DNA from: Puffinus mauretanicus
Lineage: Eukaryota; Chordata; Aves; Procellariiformes; Procellariidae
Assembly (NCBI GenBank): GCA_023333565.1
Contig: JAJKFH010001934.1
Location: 186,001-250,000, forward strand
Reading direction: 5' to 3'
Length of the DNA: 64,000 bases
Below the pieces are notes generated by a model. It saw only the letters and a list, made by a program, of their open reading frames with translations. It searched no databases and was not told the DNA's origin. The position numbers and the translations under genes are program-made. Shown here piece after piece: positions 60,001-64,000 of this stretch (the first letter of the stretch is position 1; every line of letters begins with the position of its first letter).

Positions 60001-62182
60001 TGCTGTGGAGCGGGTGAAGGATCACGCTCTATTTTCGGAGCCTGTTTCCGCTGTTCCATCTATTGCCCACGCTGTCGCTGCCCAGACCCCCTCCCAAAGA
60101 CCACTCACTTATCTTAGCATGATAGGGGCCAAGTTTGGGCCTTTTTCTTAGTCAAGGGATTGTCTCCAGATCTAACATTTCATCTGCCTGTAAGTCTGTG
60201 AAATCTTAAAAAGCAAAATACTGAAGAAGTGGGAGCTTTGTGCTTGGCAGAGCAAGTCTCACCTTGTGCCTGTGGTTCCTTGAAAGCTCTGCTGTGGTGT
60301 TGGATTGACCTGACGTGGAAGCAGACCTGCAGTTCGCTTGCCCAGTGATGTTTGGAGCTAATCGTTCATGAATAGCTGTGGAGAGAGCCCGGCAGTGCCT
60401 TTCTTCATGGGAAGTGTTTGCTCTTGGGTCCTTTGACCTCCTGTGCTTCGGTGCTCTGTTTACAGTTTCTGCTTGTGGCTACACGCTTCCTCTGCAGGTA
60501 TTGGGATATGAAGCTTTTAGTAGCTTCCCTAAAAGGTCTGGATCTCTGTGGGACAACTGTGAAGCATTTTGGGAAATTAGTGAAGTAGCCTTTGCACACA
60601 CAGCGGCTTTTTTAGAATAGCACTTGAAATACTAAATTTATGGATGCTTTAAGAATCTTCTGCAGTTATTTCTTTATTCAAGGCTGACTTTCATCCCCTT
60701 TGACTTTCATCCCCTTTATCTCCTGCTGTGCTACTTTTTTCCAATTCTTTTCCTACTAAAAATAGGAAATACTCTTCGAGTCCTTAACCTTTGTGCAAAC
60801 AAAGAAGTAATTTGTTTTAGCATCTGTGCTGACTTCTGGGCTACATGCCTCATAAGGAAACCAGCGTGATATGAATCTGCTGCTTTTGGAGACTTAGACT
60901 CCAAATATAGTCTGAGTAGAGGAAACGGCTAGAAATGTGAGTACTTGCTTCTTATGCCACCAGCTCTGCTACTTGTTCCTGGCAGGATGCATGGCAGGCT
61001 ACCCGATTCCCATTTTTATCCCTAAAAACGAGAGCAATACCTTCAGATGCTCAGAGGTTCAAAACCATTATGGAAATGAGTGCACGATCATCGCACGTGC
61101 ATAGGTAACGGCATTTTTAGATCACTTCTGGTTCAAAGCATGTCTGTAGAAGCAATACCTTTTAGTATACATCCATTGCTGCCAACTTCCTAGCAGCCCT
61201 GCTGTCTGAAAGGAAGTTTGAGATCAAAAAGACATATCAAGCTGTTCCAGGGCTAGATTGTCTGAGCAGGTTCTGGCATTGCTGCCTTTTAAAAGACTAA
61301 TGCTCAGAAGGGAGATGGGCACAATGGTAAAGGTGCAATGACCATGACCTGTCCCAAAGACACTTTAATCACTGGCTTCCATCAGCCTGCTGCCTTGGGG
61401 TCTGAAAATAACATTTGGTTTTCATACGGCTGCTGGCTGATGCATGGAACGTGTGTGGGATCCCTCTTGCACTCTGCCAGGACTTCTCGCTGCTGCTCTT
61501 TACCAAGGCCCACCAAGCTCAGCATCTCCTCTGGGTAGGCACCCATGTACAAGTAGGAGAGAGCAGAAGACTGCAGATGTGCAAAGTCTGTTATGAGGAA
61601 ACAAAACCTGTTCAGGAAAACCAGTTTTCTGCTTCAAAGGTGTTTGCCGAGTGACTTTCTTCTCGCTATTCCTTTGTTTATGAAGCCTTTTGTGTTTAGC
61701 AGCAGTGAAAGCTGAGGGAGTGGCTGCTAGGATGTAAGATGTTTTGCTTGTAGGTTGTTAGTTTGAACCTAAGGGGAGAGATCATGAGTATGAGTTCCCA
61801 TCTTGTGCCTCTGGAGTGGATCGGAGACTGGTGGCAGAGACAAGGACTTTGCAAGGACCACAGCTGCCAGATGGAGCTGCCTGCGTGGGAAGAAGGTCTC
61901 CACCTGCACCTCCCTCTGATCTGGTGGTGACTGCCACAGGGTGTCAGGGTTGAGGAGGAAATACGTGCTGCTCTCAATGTCTTCTGTTCCTCAGAAACCT
62001 AACAAGGCTTTAGATCTCTAGGACAGTCATTCTGGTACTTTGGGGAACGCACTTCAAAAAGGGAAGGGTCCAAATAGGGGCAGGAAGGGAGAGGGTGGGG
62101 TGGAGGGCACTTTGTTTTATTCTTGCATTTGCTGAAGAATTTGGATGAAAGGCCAGTCTCTGATTCAGGGGTTCTTCAACTT
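57050..62182 (+). other. Non-coding region, probable intron (right part)
   Basis: I see no supported gene or element. A 16-bp direct tandem duplication (TGACTTTCATCCCCTT) lies at 60685-60716. The rest is ordinary AT-rich sequence. Confidence 0.5.
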
Positions 62183-62698
62183 AGAATCATAGAATCATTA
62201 AGGTTGGAAAAGACCTCTAAGATCATCGAGTCCAACCGCCAACCCAACACCCCCATGCCCACTAAACCATGTCCTGAAGTTGCCACGTCTACACGTCTTT
62301 TAAATACCTCCAGGGATGGGGACTCCACCACTTCCCTGGGCAGCCTGTTCCAAGGCCTGACCACTCTTTCCGTAAAGAAATTTCTCCTCATCTCCAGTCT
62401 AAACCTCCCCTGGCGCAACTTGAGGCCATTTCCTCTCGTCTATCGCTGTTACTTGGGAGAAGAGACCAACCCCCACCTCACTACAACCTCCTTTCAGGTA
62501 GTTGTAGAGCGCGATGAGGTCTCCCCTCAGCCTCCTCTTCTCCAGGCTGAACACCCCCACTTCCCTCAGCCGCTCCCCATCAGGCTTGTGCTCCAGGCCC
62601 TTCACCAGCTTCGTTGCCCTCCTCTGGACACGCTCCAGCACCTCAATGTCCTTCTTGTGGTGAGGGGCCCAGAACTGAACACAGGATTCGAGGTGCGG
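62183..62698 (-). mobile_element. CR1 LINE, 5'-truncated, minus strand
   Basis: About 516 bp of the 3' end of a chicken-repeat-1 non-LTR retrotransposon, inserted on the minus strand. The 3' end is at the left and shows two copies of the diagnostic octamer (AGAATCAT on plus) at 62183-62198, then the conserved CR1 3' UTR. Further right the minus strand encodes the C-terminal end of the reverse-transcriptase ORF, with motifs [17 protein letters not shown] and [20 protein letters not shown] in one frame and [20 protein letters not shown] in another. The change of frame near 62.41-62.45 kb shows the copy is frameshifted and dead. It stops at about 62698, a typical 5' truncation. CR1 is the main LINE of birds. 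Confidence 0.97.
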
Positions 62699-64000
62699 GT
62701 GCTGCCGCTGCTCGGGACTGGCTGGGTGGGAATCCCCTGTTGATGACTAAGTTTCAACTGGAAGTCAGCTGCTTCGAGGCTGCTGCCAGGACAGGCATTT
62801 AACTAACCGTTCAGCAGCATTTAGGGAAAACTTGTCAAATGTGCACTTTTATGTTGAACTGAAGTGTTTTGACGATGTGGTTCTTGGTTTAAACTAGGCT
62901 GCTGCATTTGTTGTTTTCTGGTTTTCATCTGCAGAGTCAGACATAGAGCACTGCAGTGGTAAGAGCGCTTCGCTGTCACACACCTCTGAAGTCTGCCAGA
63001 GGAGAACAGTTAATGCTAACTAGCCAGTGGAAATCTCTTTATAATGTCTGTTCCAGAACAAAAGAACAGGTTTTTCTTCCAGGAAGACACAGAAGCCGTG
63101 ATTCCCTTATGAGATCCTGTATATTATGTATATAGCAATATAACTGCTTTGTGCAATACAATAGAAGAGAGCCAAAGTGGTCAAAGTGCCTGAGATTAAA
63201 CATTTAATTACAGTTGAAGTATGCTAATTTGCAAACACGCAGAAAGGCGAAATCCTACTGTTCCTTAGCCAGATTTAACAGAGGGTTGAACTGATCTCAG
63301 TGGAGATCGACTGACTTTTAAAGAAGGTGCAGTACAGAACACTTGCCTACCTACGTGAAAGCATTATTGTAAATAAGTCGAGCGCACTTGACAAGTTAGC
63401 AAAATACTTCAGGCCGTTATCCTGACAGCCTTTGGTTCTTAAATTTGCAATGGACGTTTTAGTTCTTAGTGCAATTAACGTGCTGAGTGCTGTCGGGGTG
63501 CTTGGGGCAGTTAATGGGATGCCGGGTGCTGTTCTTCTGCCTGCTGTATTTGCAAGTGATTCTGATCAGCTCTCCATCTACTAGTTGGTGTGGTATTTAA
63601 GACAATAAATACCCAATAATTCCCCCACGAACAAGCCCCTTATGATTTGAGTAGGTGTCTGAACTCTTGCTCCCTTTCCCTCCTGATCTACAAGCCAAGT
63701 GTTTTACAGAGATTATTTGCTGACCTGCCGGAGACCTTGTAATTCTTGTGGCACCCCATTTCAAGTGACTTTTAAAGCTGTTGTAGTAAATGGCCGTGCA
63801 GTTTCTGCAGATAGCTCTGCCTGGAGGAAAGCGGAGGTTAATTTTGCTGGTTTTGTGGTTTTGTGGCTAAGCTGTGGATGTGCTGGGAATGAGATGCTTT
63901 GGCCTCCAGGCTGGCTGGAGCAAGATAGTAGCAAAGGCTGATGTTGAGTGAGAAATGTTGTATCCGCTGAAGTGCTTCGTGATTGAATTGAACGATTTTA
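62699..64000 (+). other. Non-coding region to the end of the window
   Basis: AT-rich sequence with no supported gene. A 24-nt segment at about 62937-62960 is flanked by acceptor- and donor-like strings, but it is too weak to call an exon. Confidence 0.45.

Noticed and set aside
62937..62960. 24-nt microexon (acceptor CTGCAG, donor GTAAGA)
   Set aside because: Such short matches arise often by chance. No known peptide fits, and the flanking sequence gives no extra support.

Overview
This is vertebrate nuclear DNA, most probably from a bird. A 5'-truncated CR1 LINE at 62183-62698 carries the tandem octamer 3' end and the reverse-transcriptase C-terminal motifs typical of avian CR1. The introns are compact and G-rich, and the left half has the high GC and CpG content of an avian microchromosome. 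All coordinates come from reading the sequence and splice sites by eye.

Layout: (1) 1-3.9 kb holds the last intron, the last coding exon (1773-1859) and the 3' UTR of a plus-strand FAM76 gene, best called FAM76A. (2) 3.9-9.6 kb is intergenic. (3) 9.65-20.96 kb is a complete SESN2 (Sestrin-2) gene on the plus strand: a TATA-less CpG-island promoter, ten coding exons with consistent splice sites and phases (471 aa), a short upstream ORF, a 5.1 kb first intron, a 1.2 kb 3' UTR and a poly(A) signal at 20937-20942. (4) 21-31.6 kb is intergenic and repeat-rich. It contains an AT-rich, possibly LTR-derived segment at 21.25-21.77 kb, a GC-rich patch at 25.64-25.85 kb, a minisatellite whose second arm is inverted (25.85-26.94 kb), and about 1 kb of C-rich low-complexity DNA (30.64-31.61 kb). 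(5) 31.6-32.2 kb is a second CpG-island promoter with a likely non-coding first exon ending in a good splice donor at 31793. (6) 32.2-64 kb is AT-richer and has no recognisable coding exon. It looks like a long first intron and holds a 9-copy 21-bp array (52.88-53.07 kb), one weak candidate exon (57003-57049) and the CR1. By human gene order the gene starting at 31.7 kb may be PHACTR4, but no PHACTR4 coding sequence is visible here.

The one gene fully described is SESN2, a stress-induced leucine sensor acting on GATOR2-mTORC1. Its alkylhydroperoxidase-like Cys/Tyr/His residues, leucine-pocket residues and GATOR2-contact Asp pair are all retained. The most unusual structure is the inverted minisatellite at 25.85-26.94 kb, which could form a large cruciform or, if transcribed, a long double-stranded RNA. 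No operon, CRISPR, tRNA or rRNA was seen.
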